Assembly: GCA_024684065.1 (NCBI GenBank)
Contig: JAIKXO010000321.1
Coordinates: 6,324-70,323 of the forward strand
Direction of reading: 5' to 3'
Length of the DNA: 64,000 bases
From: Lachnospiraceae bacterium
GTDB lineage: Bacteria > Bacillota_A > Clostridia > Lachnospirales > Lachnospiraceae
The notes under the pieces are model-generated. The model ran no database searches, was not told where the DNA came from, and was given only the letters and a program-made list of their open reading frames with translations. Made by a program: the position numbers and the translations under genes. Shown in pieces: positions 1-9,626 of the stretch. Each line of letters starts with the position of its first letter. Within the stretch, counting starts at the first letter, position 1.

Positions 1-1
1 C

Positions 2-1453
2 GCGCAGACCCTTCTTAACAAAGGGATAGTAAAGAAGGGTATAACGGTCATAGAAGGTTTTGACTATGAAATAATTGAGAAAATGTACAGGCCGCATGAC
101 AATCTTTCGATCCTTGTAACCCTTAAGGCTGACGGAAATATAGAAAAAACCGTTATATCAAGTATTGCGGAATCATGCATCCTGGATTCCGAAAATGAAG
201 CCGAGTTTGAACGGCTTAAAGAGATTTTCAGAAGCCCGTCTCTTAAGTTCGCAACCTTTACGATCACTGAAAAGGGATATAGTCTGCGGGATGGAAAGGG
301 TGATCTTCTGAAAAATGTTTCTGAGGACTTTGCTGCAGGGCCTTCGAAGCCGTCAAGCTATATCGGAAAGGTTTCATCTCTCTTATATGCAAGATATCTG
401 GACGGTAAGAAACCCATAGCGATGGTCAGCACGGATAACTGTTCGCATAATGGGGATAAGCTTTATCAGGCAGTATCTGCATTTGCTGAAGAATGGGTGA
501 AAAACGGTAAAGCAGAAGAAGGCTTTTTGAATTATATTAATGATAAAAGCTTAGTATCCTTCCCGTGGAGCATGATCGATAAGATAACCCCGAGGCCTGA
601 TTCTTCTGTTGAGGAGATGCTTGAAAAGGATTCCATAGATGCCCTGTCAAATGTCATTACCTCTAAGAATACTTACGTTGCGCCTTTCGTAAATGCCGAA
701 GAGTGCGAGTATCTTGTCATTGAGGATGCTTTTCCTAACGGAAGGCCTCCGCTTGAGGACGCGGGAGTCATCTTTACAGACCGGGAGACGGTTGACAAGG
801 TAGAGAGGATGAAGGTATGTACCTGCCTGAATCCGCTCCATACCGCCCTTGCGGTTTTTGGATGTCTGCTTTCCTATACAAAGATATCAGACGAGATGAA
901 GGATGAGGATCTTAAAAAACTTGTACAGAGGCTTGGTTATACCGAAGGACTTCCGGTCGTTACGGATCCCGGAGTTATAAATCCAAAGGAATTTATTGAT
1001 ACCTGCGTTAATGTAAGAATACCTAATCCGTTCATGCCGGATACTCCGCAGAGGATCGCGACTGATACCTCGCAGAAGCTTCCGATACGTTTCGGGGAAA
1101 CAGTAAAGAATTATATTAAAAGGGAAATGGATCTCAATGAGCTTAAGGCTGTTCCTCTGGTATTTGCGGGATGGCTCAGATACCTTATGGCCATAGATGA
1201 TGACGGGAAGCCGTTTGAATTAAGCCCTGATCCTCTTCTTTCGGAAGTGACGGAGTATGTTAAAGATATAAAGCTTGGTGAAACAGAGCCGGAAAAGGCT
1301 AAAGAGGCGATTTCCGGGATCCTTAAAGATGAGAGGATATTTGGTATGGATCTTTATAAGGCCGGGCTTGCTGACAGGGTAAAGGACTATTTTGTGAAGC
1401 TTATCTCCGGAAAGGGTGCCGTACGTGAAACTCTCAGGGCTGAGAAGTATTAA
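2..1453 (+). CDS. Mannitol dehydrogenase family oxidoreductase (5' truncated by window edge)
   Basis: The reading frame is open through the left edge, so the N-terminus (roughly the first 50 residues of a ~535-residue protein) is missing; an internal ATG at 83 is not the start. The visible part resembles the polyol/sugar-acid dehydrogenase family that includes mannitol dehydrogenase and fructuronate/tagaturonate reductases, which interconvert a keto sugar (acid) and its alcohol using NAD(P)H. Family-like stretches are VTLKADG, SFTITEKGYSL and, near residue 230 of the visible part, an Asp/Glu-rich substrate loop. The substrate cannot be read from sequence. A likely role is hexuronate or polyol use in a plant-fibre fermenter, fitting the beta-galactosidase that follows. 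The two genes are 208 bp apart and may be separately transcribed. Confidence 0.8.
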   Translation, partial: AQTLLNKGIVKKGITVIEGFDYEIIEKMYRPHDNLSILVTLKADGNIEKTVISSIAESCILDSENEAEFERLKEIFRSPSLKFATFTITEKGYSLRDGKGDLLKNVSEDFAAGPSKPSSYIGKVSSLLYARYLDGKKPIAMVSTDNCSHNGDKLYQAVSAFAEEWVKNGKAEEGFLNYINDKSLVSFPWSMIDKITPRPDSSVEEMLEKDSIDALSNVITSKNTYVAPFVNAEECEYLVIEDAFPNGRPPLEDAGVIFTDRETVDKVERMKVCTCLNPLHTALAVFGCLLSYTKISDEMKDEDLKKLVQRLGYTEGLPVVTDPGVINPKEFIDTCVNVRIPNPFMPDTPQRIATDTSQKLPIRFGETVKNYIKREMDLNELKAVPLVFAGWLRYLMAIDDDGKPFELSPDPLLSEVTEYVKDIKLGETEPEKAKEAISGILKDERIFGMDLYKAGLADRVKDYFVKLISGKGAVRETLRAEKY

Positions 1454-1661
1454 AAGTTAGTTATCACGGTCTTTAAGCCTATACAGAATGGGATAAAAAA
1501 AGTTTGAAACAAATATTAAATAAAGATTTAACACATAATAATCCATTGTTTTTTGCAGTAACAAATGGCTGAAATGCACAGTATGACCATAAAAGTCAGC
1601 GATAATATAACAAATTACATACGTTATAAAAACATGTGATATTTAAAAAGGAGGAATCCTC

Positions 1662-4600
1662 ATGGGTATGCAGTTTGATTTCAATAATATAAAAGATCCG
1701 CAGTTTTTCGCGGAGGGAAGGATGCCGGCTCATTCGGATCATGAATACTATAGGAACGAGTCAGAGAAGGATGCGGGCTTCACTACCTTTAAGCAGTCCC
1801 TGGACGGCGTATGGAAGTTTTATTATTCAAGGAACTTTGACGGAATGGCTGTGGATTTCTTTGAGCCTGATTTTGACTGCCTGAACTGGGAGGATATAAG
1901 AGTCCCTGCCTGTATTCAGCTTGAAGGCTACGGGAAGCCTCAGTATGTGAATATCCAGTATCCGTGGGATGGCCATGAAGAGGTGGATCCGGGAGAAATA
2001 CCGATGGATTATAATCCCGTGGCTCATTATGTCAAGCATTTTTATATACCTGAAGAGATGAAAGGAGAGAAGATCGGTATCCACTTTGACGGGGTTGAAA
2101 GCGGTTTTGCCCTGTGGATCAACGGACATTACCTGGGCTATAGCGAAGACAGCTTTACCCCCGCCGAATTTGACCTTACCGGACTCGTGGATGAGGAAGG
2201 CCTGAATAAGCTTGCTGTCATGGTATTCCGCTTTACCTCGGGAAGCTTTCTGGAGGATCAGGATTTCTTCAGATTCTCCGGAATTTTCAGACCGGTATAT
2301 CTTTTTTCGGTTCCGAAGATCCATGTTGAGGATATGTCGGTTCAGACTCTGCTTGATGATGAGTACAGGGATGCGGACCTTAAGATAAGGCTTAAGATGT
2401 CCGGACAGGGAAAGGCGGAGATAAGGCTTGCGGAACTGGGAGGTGACCTTAAGCCGGTAGGCATTGAAACATTTTCTGCGGAGGAAGATCTGGATACGGA
2501 AAATGAGCTCTGCTATAAAATAAGAAAACCTCTTAAATGGAGCGCGGAGACACCGTATCTCTATGAGCTTCAGATCACGATTTCAGACAGAGACGGTGAG
2601 AAGCAGGAGATCATTTCCGAAAAGACAGGCTTCAGACGTTTCGAGATAAAGGACAATATCATGTGCTTAAACGGTAAGCGCATAGTGTTCAGAGGCGTGA
2701 ACAGGCATGATTTTTCTTCCTTTAAGGGCAGGGTGGTATCCGAGGCGGAGATAGAGAAAGATCTCATAACAATGAAACGGAACAATATAAATGCCGTCAG
2801 GACAAGCCACTATCCGAATCAGACCGTATTTTACCGGCTTTGCGATGAATTGGGGCTTTATGTCATAGATGAGACGAACATCGAGACGCACGGACTCTGG
2901 GTTCCTGTTGTGGCAGGAGAGAAGAAGGAGGAATATGCCGTTCCGGGTGACAGGGACGAATATCTTGATAATATCATAAGCCGCGGCAGGAGCATGTTTG
3001 AGAGAGATAAAAACCACCCCTGCATCCTTATATGGTCCCTGGGCAATGAGTCTTACGGCGGAAAAAACCTGAAGTTACTGCATGATGCGTTCCATGAATG
3101 GGATGATACAAGGCTCGTGCATTATGAGGGCGTGGTCAATGATCCAAGATATCCCGAAACTACGGATATGGTCAGCAACATGTACTGGCCGGTAAAACAG
3201 ATAAGATCCTATTTGAAAGAGCACCGTGATAAGCCGGTTATCAGCTGCGAATACAGTCATGCAATGGGGAATTCCTGTGGCGGAATGTATATCTACACGA
3301 ACTATGCCGACAAGGAGGAGATGTATCAGGGCGGATTTATCTGGGATTACATAGATCAGTCCCTGACAGCCCATGACAGATACGGGAATGAATATCAGGC
3401 CTACGGAGGAGACTTTGACGACAGGCCGAATGACGGAAGCTTTTCCGGAGACGGGATAGTATACGGCAGGGACAGGGAACCTTCACCCAAAATGCAGGAG
3501 GTTAAGTATAATTACCGTCCGGTCAAGGTCATATTTGAGGGCGGAGGAGCAAGATTTAACTATGAGAAGCCTGACGAAGCAGTTTCCGAGCTCAGGACTC
3601 TCTATACGGGAAGGCTGAATGAAGGATCTTTAGAGAGTGAAGAGAGCCGGTATTCGGAAGGCGCCAGAAAGATAAGGATATTTAACAGGAATCTGTTTGT
3701 AAATACTCTTGAGTATGAAGCTGTGCTCATCCTCGAAAAGGGCGGGGAAGAGCTTATGCGGACCCATTTGCGGATCAATACTCTTCCTCTGTCGGAAACG
3801 GTGATCGAAGTACCGGAGGAATTCTCACAGGAGATCGACCGGGTATGCGGAGAATACGTGCTTACGCTTTCGTTCAGGCTTAACGAGGATACACTGTGGG
3901 CCGGCGCCGGCTTTGAGGTCGCATACGGCCAGGCTGTCTTTGGTAAGGCTTTGGAGCCTGTCCATAGAAAGTCACCGATGAGAATAATTCATGGGATCTA
4001 TAATATCGGAGTACGCGGAGAAGGCTTCGAGATAATGTTCAGCAGGACGAACGGCGGAATGACTTCTTATAAATATGCCGGGAGAGAGCTCTTTAAGAGA
4101 CCGCCTGTGCCTAATTTCTGGCGCCCCATGACCGAGAATGACAGGGCGAACCTTCTTCCGTTCAGAGCGGGACAATGGAAAATTGCCAGTATGTATGCGG
4201 ACTGCAGGAATCCGGCGGATCCCTATGATATGGCAAGGGGATTTGAAGTGCTTGAAAAAGAGGATGAGATCACCGTCTCATACATATATAATCTTCCGAC
4301 TCAGCCTTCGAAACAGGCCGAGATGAAATATACAGTGCATCAGGACGGTGTGGTCGACATGGAGCTTTCGATGGAGAAAAGCGATGACGTGGGCGAGCTT
4401 CCCGAATTCGGCGTTCTGTTCACGCTTCCTGCGGAATACGATAATCTTGAGTGGTACGGGATAGGGCCTAAGGAAAGCTACGTAGACAGGCCTCATGGAA
4501 AGCTTGCCGTTTATAATAATAAGGTAAGCGATAATATGGCTAAGTATCTTGTCCCTCAGGAATGCGGAAATAAGATAGGCGTAAGATATGCGGAGCTGAC

Positions 4601-4856
4601 CGATGAAAAGGGAGGTATCTGCCTGTTGTCTTCCGATGATTATATAAGCCTTTCGGTTCTTCCGTATTCACCCGGGCAGATAGACGAGGCTCTTCATGCT
4701 TACGAGCTTCCTCCCGTACACTGCACCTATGTAAGGGCATCGCTTATGCAGATGGGGGTTGCCGGGGATGACACCTGGGGAGCAAAGACAAAACCGGTGC
4801 ATATGATAGATAATTCGACGGAGCTTAAGTTCAGGTTTTCGTTTGTGGGCGTATAA
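1662..4856 (+). CDS. lacZ: Beta-galactosidase, glycoside hydrolase family 2
   Basis: A 1064-residue LacZ-type enzyme hydrolysing terminal beta-D-galactosides such as lactose or plant galactosides; no signal peptide, so cytoplasmic. The order fits family GH2: an N-terminal jelly roll (about 50-215), an Ig-like domain, a TIM barrel (about 330-620) and the C-terminal Bgal_small domain (about 770-1060). The barrel has GVNRHD (345-350), RTSHYPN, the acid/base Glu463 in WSLGNES and the nucleophile Glu530 in ISCEYSH. The start is the ATG eight bases after AAAGGAGG. The gene is monocistronic: it has its own upstream region and a strong terminator immediately after. No permease or repressor is adjacent. 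Confidence 0.95.
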   Translation: MGMQFDFNNIKDPQFFAEGRMPAHSDHEYYRNESEKDAGFTTFKQSLDGVWKFYYSRNFDGMAVDFFEPDFDCLNWEDIRVPACIQLEGYGKPQYVNIQYPWDGHEEVDPGEIPMDYNPVAHYVKHFYIPEEMKGEKIGIHFDGVESGFALWINGHYLGYSEDSFTPAEFDLTGLVDEEGLNKLAVMVFRFTSGSFLEDQDFFRFSGIFRPVYLFSVPKIHVEDMSVQTLLDDEYRDADLKIRLKMSGQGKAEIRLAELGGDLKPVGIETFSAEEDLDTENELCYKIRKPLKWSAETPYLYELQITISDRDGEKQEIISEKTGFRRFEIKDNIMCLNGKRIVFRGVNRHDFSSFKGRVVSEAEIEKDLITMKRNNINAVRTSHYPNQTVFYRLCDELGLYVIDETNIETHGLWVPVVAGEKKEEYAVPGDRDEYLDNIISRGRSMFERDKNHPCILIWSLGNESYGGKNLKLLHDAFHEWDDTRLVHYEGVVNDPRYPETTDMVSNMYWPVKQIRSYLKEHRDKPVISCEYSHAMGNSCGGMYIYTNYADKEEMYQGGFIWDYIDQSLTAHDRYGNEYQAYGGDFDDRPNDGSFSGDGIVYGRDREPSPKMQEVKYNYRPVKVIFEGGGARFNYEKPDEAVSELRTLYTGRLNEGSLESEESRYSEGARKIRIFNRNLFVNTLEYEAVLILEKGGEELMRTHLRINTLPLSETVIEVPEEFSQEIDRVCGEYVLTLSFRLNEDTLWAGAGFEVAYGQAVFGKALEPVHRKSPMRIIHGIYNIGVRGEGFEIMFSRTNGGMTSYKYAGRELFKRPPVPNFWRPMTENDRANLLPFRAGQWKIASMYADCRNPADPYDMARGFEVLEKEDEITVSYIYNLPTQPSKQAEMKYTVHQDGVVDMELSMEKSDDVGELPEFGVLFTLPAEYDNLEWYGIGPKESYVDRPHGKLAVYNNKVSDNMAKYLVPQECGNKIGVRYAELTDEKGGICLLSSDDYISLSVLPYSPGQIDEALHAYELPPVHCTYVRASLMQMGVAGDDTWGAKTKPVHMIDNSTELKFRFSFVGV

Positions 4857-4861
4857 GGTAT

Positions 4862-4889
4862 AAAAAAGGGGGCGAAAGCCCCCTTTTTT
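4862..4889. terminator. Bidirectional intrinsic terminator
   Basis: Perfect hairpin AAAAAAGGGGG-CGAAAG-CCCCCTTTTTT. It gives a T-run on both strands, so it can end lacZ (plus) and the convergent PH-domain gene (minus). Confidence 0.92.
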
Positions 4890-4917
4890 AAATCCGCATT
4901 TTTTAAATCCATATCTT

Positions 4918-5337
4918 TTAAAAAGCTCCTTCGATATCCTCCTCATCATTATCGGCAAATCCGTCAGAAGTAGCCATGAGCTCACGGTTTACAACCCTCT
5001 TTTCATTTCTCTGTTTTTCCACAAGCTCTGAAAGCAGTTCCTTTACATCCCTGGACTTCTTTATGTTTCTGATCTGAAAGTTATGCAGGCTCTGATCAGA
5101 CGAAGCAACCTGAATAGTGCCGAGCCCGAACATCTTCTGGAAAAACCCTCTTGTGAGCTTGACATCCAGTACACGGTACAGGCGTATCTCATCCTCGGTA
5201 GTGTTGAAAAGTCCGTCCTCGATAAAGAGACGCTCTTTTGTCAGACTGTATTTGGTAAAGGTCCAGGGAAGCCCGAAAATGGTACGCCTTCTGTCCTTCC
5301 ATAAAATATTCTGTTTTTCGGTCATGATATCTGCCAT
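4918..5337 (-). CDS. PH domain-containing protein (bPH2/DUF304 type)
   Basis: A 139-residue protein of the bacterial PH-fold (YdbS/DUF304-like) type. The strand-rich segment TKYSLTKERLFIEDGLFNT followed by DEIRLYRVLDVKL and FGLGTIQVAS is the usual signature: a PH barrel with the I.LYRI.DV core. Unlike many relatives it has no transmembrane helix, so it is probably cytosolic or membrane-peripheral. The C-terminus is charged and acidic. The start is preceded by AAAAGGAGT ten bases upstream. It stands alone, convergent with lacZ. The family has no defined biochemical function. Confidence 0.75.
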   Translation of the reverse strand: MADIMTEKQNILWKDRRRTIFGLPWTFTKYSLTKERLFIEDGLFNTTEDEIRLYRVLDVKLTRGFFQKMFGLGTIQVASSDQSLHNFQIRNIKKSRDVKELLSELVEKQRNEKRVVNRELMATSDGFADNDEEDIEGAF

Positions 5338-5515
5338 AATCTGCTGTACTCCTTTTGTAGATCATTATATGATTGCCGCTTTAAGTGACATATTTCCAGA
5401 CAATATAAAAATGCCGGGCCGTGTAAACGGAAGAATCCGGATGAATCCGGTCTAAGACTTCATTCGTTATATCCGCTATCGTTTACAGTATAACAAATCC
5501 ATATGCATTCCACAA

Positions 5516-5543
5516 TTATCAAAATATTTTTTTATGGTATTAT
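5516..5543 (+). promoter_or_regulatory. Possible extended -10 promoter for nhaC-type gene
   Basis: TTATCA (5516-5521), 16 bases, TATTAT (5538-5543) preceded by TGG, an extended -10. The -35 is weak. It lies about 80 bases before the ATG. A second TATAAT at 5558-5563 has no good -35. Confidence 0.35.
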
Positions 5544-5620
5544 AACAGCTATTGAGCTATAATGACTCTTGGTTTTATTAATTTAGCACTTTAAAGCGAT
5601 TACCTGAGGAGGGATGAAAA

Positions 5621-7171
5621 ATGGATGTACCTGCTATGTATGCGACATTTTGGTCGTTAGTGCCGCCGATAATAGCCATTGTTCTGGCGTTGATAACAAA
5701 GGAGGTCTACAGCTCGCTGTTTATAGGAATTCTTTTCGGCGGGATGTTCTATTCGGGATTTTCTTTTGTGGGAACCTTTGATCATGTTTTAAATAGAGGT
5801 TTTATAGCTTCTCTTTCCGACAGCTATAATGTCGGGATCCTGATCTTCCTTGTGGTTCTCGGAGCTCTGGTGAGCCTTATGAATAAGGCGGGCGGTTCCA
5901 AAGCTTTCGGGGAATATATGATGTCCCGGATTAAGACGAGGGCCGGAGCGCAACTTGCGACTATGGCTCTGGGTATCATTATCTTTATCGATGATTATTT
6001 CAACTGCCTGACCGTAGGCTCGGTAATGAGGCCTGTCACCGATACTCACAAGGTATCAAGGGCGAAGCTTGCCTATCTGATAGACGCTACGGCGGCACCT
6101 GTCTGTATTATAGCCCCGATATCTTCCTGGGCCGCTGCGGTTTCGGGTTTTGTTAAGGGTGAAGACGGTTTTACGGTTTTCCTTCGCGCTATTCCTTATA
6201 ATTATTATGCGCTTCTCACTATAGCGATGATGATCATGCTGATCCTTACAAAAACTGAATACGGCCCGATGAAGAGATTTGAAGAGAATGCCGTAAAGAA
6301 GGGGGATCTGTTTACTGTAAGAAGCAGGAACAGCGAAGAGGAAGAGAAAGGGGAAAAAGAAGTCGGACACGGTACAGTATCGGATCTTGTGGTTCCGATC
6401 ATTTCTCTTATTATCTGCTGTATTATCTGCATGCTCTATACCGGAGGATTTTTTGAAGGCACTTCCTTCGTTGAGGCATTTTCAAATTCCGATGCATCCG
6501 TAGGCCTTTCGATAGGCAGCATTTTCGGGATAATAATAACGATCATCATATATCTGGTAAGAAAAACGCTGACTTTCAGGGAATGCATGGAATCTATCCC
6601 TGAAGGTTTTTCGGCTATGGTGCCTGCGATCCTTATTCTGACCTTTGCATGGACCTTAAAGGAGATGACCATGAGCCTGGGCGCTCCCGAGTATGTGGCC
6701 GGAGTCATGGAAAAGAGTGCAGAGGGAATGCTGTATTTCCTGCCTGCGATCATCTTCCTGGTAGGATGTTTTCTGGCGTTTGCTACCGGAACTTCCTGGG
6801 GGACCTTTGGTATTCTCATACCTATCGTGGTCAATGTATTCCAGAACAGCGATCCCGAGCTTATGATAATCTCCATATCGGCCTGCATGGCGGGAGCAGT
6901 ATGCGGAGACCACTGCTCGCCTATCTCGGATACGACGATCATGTCAAGTGCCGGAGCACAGTGCGATCATGTAAGTCACGTTTCGACCCAGCTTCCGTAT
7001 GCGGTCACTGCTGCTTTCGTATCCTTTATTACATACATAGTCGCCGGCCTTTCAAGAAATCCATGGATCTCTCTGCCGGTCGGGATCGTGCTTATGTATG
7101 TGGTCCTGATGATAATAAGGAAAATCGATCCTTCGGACCGTACAGGCAGCGCAGAAGAAAAAGCATCATAG
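5621..7171 (+). CDS. Na+/H+ antiporter, NhaC family
   Basis: A 516-residue polytopic membrane protein with about 11-12 hydrophobic helices, starting with WSLVPPIIAIVLALITKEVY. It matches the NhaC-type ion transporter family: IFIDDYFNCLTVGSVMRPV with its paired acidic residues, FATGTSWGTFGILIPIV, and GDHCSPISDTTIMSSAGA near the C-terminus. A charged cytoplasmic loop (about 215-245, EEEEKGEKEVGHG) is typical of this subgroup. The likely role is sodium export or pH homeostasis, but some relatives exchange organic acids (malate/lactate), so the substrate is uncertain. RBS GAGGAGG precedes the ATG. It is monocistronic. Confidence 0.85.
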   Translation: MDVPAMYATFWSLVPPIIAIVLALITKEVYSSLFIGILFGGMFYSGFSFVGTFDHVLNRGFIASLSDSYNVGILIFLVVLGALVSLMNKAGGSKAFGEYMMSRIKTRAGAQLATMALGIIIFIDDYFNCLTVGSVMRPVTDTHKVSRAKLAYLIDATAAPVCIIAPISSWAAAVSGFVKGEDGFTVFLRAIPYNYYALLTIAMMIMLILTKTEYGPMKRFEENAVKKGDLFTVRSRNSEEEEKGEKEVGHGTVSDLVVPIISLIICCIICMLYTGGFFEGTSFVEAFSNSDASVGLSIGSIFGIIITIIIYLVRKTLTFRECMESIPEGFSAMVPAILILTFAWTLKEMTMSLGAPEYVAGVMEKSAEGMLYFLPAIIFLVGCFLAFATGTSWGTFGILIPIVVNVFQNSDPELMIISISACMAGAVCGDHCSPISDTTIMSSAGAQCDHVSHVSTQLPYAVTAAFVSFITYIVAGLSRNPWISLPVGIVLMYVVLMIIRKIDPSDRTGSAEEKAS

Positions 7172-7255
7172 ATCACAGCTGCCGGCTGTAAAGAGGATAC
7201 ACCGGAATATTAAAAGGCGGAAAACAGATAAAAAATAATTTAATCCAATAATTTC

Positions 7256-7284
7256 TTGCAGTTTTTTAGTTATAGTTGTACAAT
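7256..7284 (+). promoter_or_regulatory. Sigma-A promoter of gdhA
   Basis: TTGCAG (7256-7261), exactly 17 bases, TACAAT (7279-7284). Transcription would start near 7291 and give a leader of about 93 bases carrying the hairpin at 7307-7337. Confidence 0.75.
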
Positions 7285-7297
7285 AACCGAAAGACAA

Positions 7298-7347
7298 AGG
7301 CGTCTGAAAAAGTATGTATGACTATTACATACTTTTTTAGGCGTCTG
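7298..7347 (+). promoter_or_regulatory. Hairpin flanked by 9-bp direct repeats in the gdhA leader
   Basis: A perfect 12-bp stem (AAAAAGTATGTA at 7307-7318 and TACATACTTTTT at 7326-7337) with a 7-base loop and a short T-run. AGGCGTCTG occurs directly before (7298-7306) and after it (7339-7347). It lies between the promoter and the gdhA ribosome binding site, so it could be an attenuator. The flanking repeats also resemble a target-site duplication. Confidence 0.6.
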
Positions 7348-7356
7348 TTTTTATAG

Positions 7357-8730
<1,374 letters not shown>

Positions 8731-8856
8731 TCCTTTGAAAAAACGGTTTATTGTAAAGGCAGCGGATTAAAGGTCTGTATTTGGTCTGTTCATGCTTACT
8801 GTATTTTGGATAAAAACAGTAAGCTGTCGGGAGATCGACAGATTGCTGATTTTGGT

Positions 8857-8904
8857 AAAAGCCGCCGGGCTCATCGTTTCATGTATGAGTCCGGCGGCTT
8901 TTTA
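8857..8904 (+). terminator. Intrinsic terminator of gdhA
   Basis: Long GC-rich stem AAAAGCCGCCGG-GCTCAT pairing with ATGAGT-CCGGCGGCTTTTT, loop of about ten bases, ending in TTTTT. Confidence 0.9.
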
Positions 8905-8916
8905 TAAGAACTATAC

Positions 8917-8986
8917 ATAATCATAATACGGCGCGATAAACGCGCCTTTTATCGGAACCTTGAAAACAAGGTTCCGATAAGATATA
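8917..8986. repeat. Dispersed palindromic repeat, family 1, copy 1 (70 bp)
   Basis: Identical over 70 bp to 9038-9107. It contains two hairpins: GGCGCG-ATAAA-CGCGCC followed by TTTTA, and TATCGGAACCTTG-AAAA-CAAGGTTCCGATA (13-bp stem). A diverged third copy lies at 16882. Confidence 0.9.
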
Positions 8987-9037
8987 TTATCGGAAGTAAA
9001 ACCTGTTAAAATCACCGGGATCGCAACGGCACTTCCG

Positions 9038-9107
9038 ATAATCATAATACGGCGCGATAAACGCGCCTTTTATCGGAACCTTGAAAACAAGGTTCCGATA
9101 AGATATA
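9038..9107. repeat. Dispersed palindromic repeat, family 1, copy 2 (70 bp)
   Basis: Exact second copy of 8917-8986 in the same orientation, 51 bp downstream. It ends ten bases before the ribosome binding site of the next gene, so its hairpins are probably in that gene's upstream region or leader. Confidence 0.9.
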
Positions 9108-9127
9108 CTATTGACTGAGGTGTGGGA

Positions 9128-9598
9128 ATGATAAGAAGAGCAGAAAAAAGGGATATACCTGACATAGACAGGCTCCTTTATGAAGTGAATAACGTCCATG
9201 CGGACGGAAGGAGCGATCTGTTCAGGCACGACTGTAAAAAGTATACAGACGCGGAATTAGAGGTTATAATAGAAGATGATAAAAGACCTGTATTTGTGCT
9301 GACAGATGAGACTGACGAGCATGTTTACGGATACTGCTTCTGCGTTTTGGAGGTTTATGAGAACGATCATAATATGGTCGACAGGAAAACCCTCTATATA
9401 GATGATCTTTGCGTAGATGAGGAAAAAAGAGGAGAGCATATAGGTTCCGGGCTTTATCGCTTTGTTCTTGAATATGCAAAAAAAGAGGGCTGCTATAATG
9501 TGACGCTGAATGTCTGGTCGTTGAATGACAGGGCAAAACAATTTTACGAAGCTATGGGCCTTAAGCCTTATAAAGTTGGGATGGAGCAGATCCTGTGA
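9128..9598 (+). CDS. GNAT family N-acetyltransferase
   Basis: A 156-residue acetyltransferase of the GNAT fold, transferring an acetyl group from acetyl-CoA to an amine; the substrate is unknown. The acetyl-CoA loop is VDEEKRGEHIGSGLYRFV, close to the Q/RxxGxG/A pattern, followed by the C-terminal NVWSLNDRAKQFYEAMGLK, typical of RimI-like members. The start is taken at the ATG at 9128, seven bases after GAGG; an in-frame GTG at 9122 overlaps that site and is less likely. It is followed 28 bp later by plsY and may share its transcript. Confidence 0.85.
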   Translation: MIRRAEKRDIPDIDRLLYEVNNVHADGRSDLFRHDCKKYTDAELEVIIEDDKRPVFVLTDETDEHVYGYCFCVLEVYENDHNMVDRKTLYIDDLCVDEEKRGEHIGSGLYRFVLEYAKKEGCYNVTLNVWSLNDRAKQFYEAMGLKPYKVGMEQIL

Positions 9599-9626
9599 AC
9601 ATGGTGCAAAGGATAAGGGATAATAC

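Larger units (their letters stand above)
8731..9127. other. Gene-free, hairpin-dense interval
   Basis: No coding sequence is supported here. It holds two hairpins after gdhA (stems 8794-8802/8816-8824 and 8825-8829/8836-8840), the gdhA terminator and two identical 70-bp palindromic repeats described separately. Between the repeats, TTATCGGAAGT (8987-8997) is inverted as ACTTCCGATAA (9031-9041), so almost the whole interval can fold. Confidence 0.8.

Noticed and set aside
1454..1661. Catabolite-responsive (cre) operator ahead of lacZ
   Set aside because: The AT-rich interval has no match to the TGWAANCGNTNWCA pattern that I could find.
6436..6942. 168-codon minus-strand open frame inside the NhaC gene
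   Set aside because: It lies entirely within the well-supported antiporter gene on the other strand, has no RBS and no family-like motif.
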